Assembly: GCF_946998835.1 (NCBI RefSeq)
Contig: NZ_CAMQAZ010000043.1
Span: 1 to 11,413 of the forward strand
Source: an uncultured Corynebacterium sp.
GTDB lineage: Bacteria; Actinomycetota; Actinomycetes; Mycobacteriales; Mycobacteriaceae
Reading direction: 5' to 3'
DNA length: 11,413 nucleotides
In this document: positions 11,185 through 11,413 of the stretch, one piece after another
Numbering within the stretch: position 1 is the first letter of the stretch
How the letters are laid out: each line of letters starts with the position of its first letter
The notes under the pieces: generated by a model
Seen by the model: the letters and a program-made list of their open reading frames with translations, nothing else
Database searches by the model: none
What the model was told of the DNA's origin: nothing
Made by a program: the position numbers and the translations under genes

Positions 11185-11413
11185 GCGTGCGTTTGTTGGC
11201 AGCTGCATAACTGGCCAGTGAGTAACAGGGCAGTGCATACTCAAGAGATGCATATCTGAGATGCATAACTGATAACCATCGCAAATCCTGGGTCTGGGTG
11301 TTTTAGGCCTGTAGGGAGATTATCTTCCGGTTGGATTTGTGGTGGTTTTAGTGGTTTTCCTGCGGTTTTGCGTTCTTTGGTGGGGTGTGTGTAATGTATC
11401 TGGAGGTCAGCGC
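11185..11413 (+). promoter_or_regulatory. Non-coding region after murA, possible rRNA operon upstream region
   Basis: No ORF of note is present. TGCATA occurs four times within 64 bp (11204, 11234, 11249, 11262), and a perfect palindrome ACTGGCCAGT lies at 11210-11219. The last 75 bases are G/T-rich with a promoter-like TTGCGT (11368-11373), 18-bp spacer and TAATGT (11392-11397). In mycobacteria murA is followed by the 16S rRNA gene; if that order holds here, this would be the rrn promoter region. The rRNA itself is not in the window, so this remains inference. Confidence 0.35.

Noticed and set aside
1..11413. CRISPR array, transposase, phage or toxin-antitoxin genes
   Set aside because: I saw no regularly spaced direct repeats of CRISPR type and no transposase, integrase or toxin-antitoxin coding sequence in either strand.

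Overview
The window looks like a chromosomal segment of a Corynebacterium or close relative. The main evidence is a near-textbook RamA regulator, a match to the corynebacterial McbR operator upstream of cysK, an actinobacterial type MurA with Asp in place of the catalytic Cys, and moderately high GC with frequent GTG starts. Species cannot be read from the sequence; all assignments are by eye.

Layout. 1-900: a tRNA cluster, Glu(UUC) (cut by the window edge), Asp(GUC), a non-coding repeat element, a second identical Asp(GUC), Phe(GAA), with terminators after the first Asp and after Phe. 1015-1872: an unrecognised 151-aa protein and a 93-aa NATD1-type acetyltransferase, both rightward. 1915-1954: a bidirectional terminator. 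2026-3682, leftward: cysE (serine O-acetyltransferase) and cysK (O-acetylserine sulfhydrylase), with a terminator between them. cysK carries one in-frame TAG at codon 101 in an otherwise intact gene. A McbR-like box lies upstream of cysK. 3835-3894: a small 12-bp minisatellite. 4024-7101, rightward: a cobalamin riboswitch followed by cbiM-cbiN-cbiQ-cbiO, an ECF-type cobalt transporter. 7102-8069: a 970-bp gene-free stretch holding a second cobalamin riboswitch that points LEFT, back toward cbiO, with no recognisable gene behind it, and then the long structured leader of ramA. 8070-8906: ramA. 8998-9274: a second, inverted copy of the repeat element found between the tRNA-Asp genes, including a 22-bp hairpin that probably terminates both neighbours. 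9275-9874, leftward: PduO-type cob(I)alamin adenosyltransferase. 9904-11184, rightward: murA. 11185-11413: a non-coding end, possibly the upstream region of an rRNA operon, since murA precedes rrs in mycobacteria.

How it fits together. The cobalt transporter, its riboswitch, the orphan riboswitch and the adenosyltransferase form a cobalamin theme. cysE/cysK make cysteine from serine, and the CysE C-terminus keeps the terminal Ile needed to dock on CysK. From memory, C. glutamicum has ramA, cysK, cysE and a small acetyltransferase gene close together, so the cbi block looks like a lineage-specific insertion between cysK and ramA.

The observations most worth checking are the orphan antisense cobalamin riboswitch, the single nonsense codon in cysK, the inverted pair of non-coding repeat elements (one between duplicated tRNA-Asp genes), and the ramA leader with its possible 22-codon upstream ORF.
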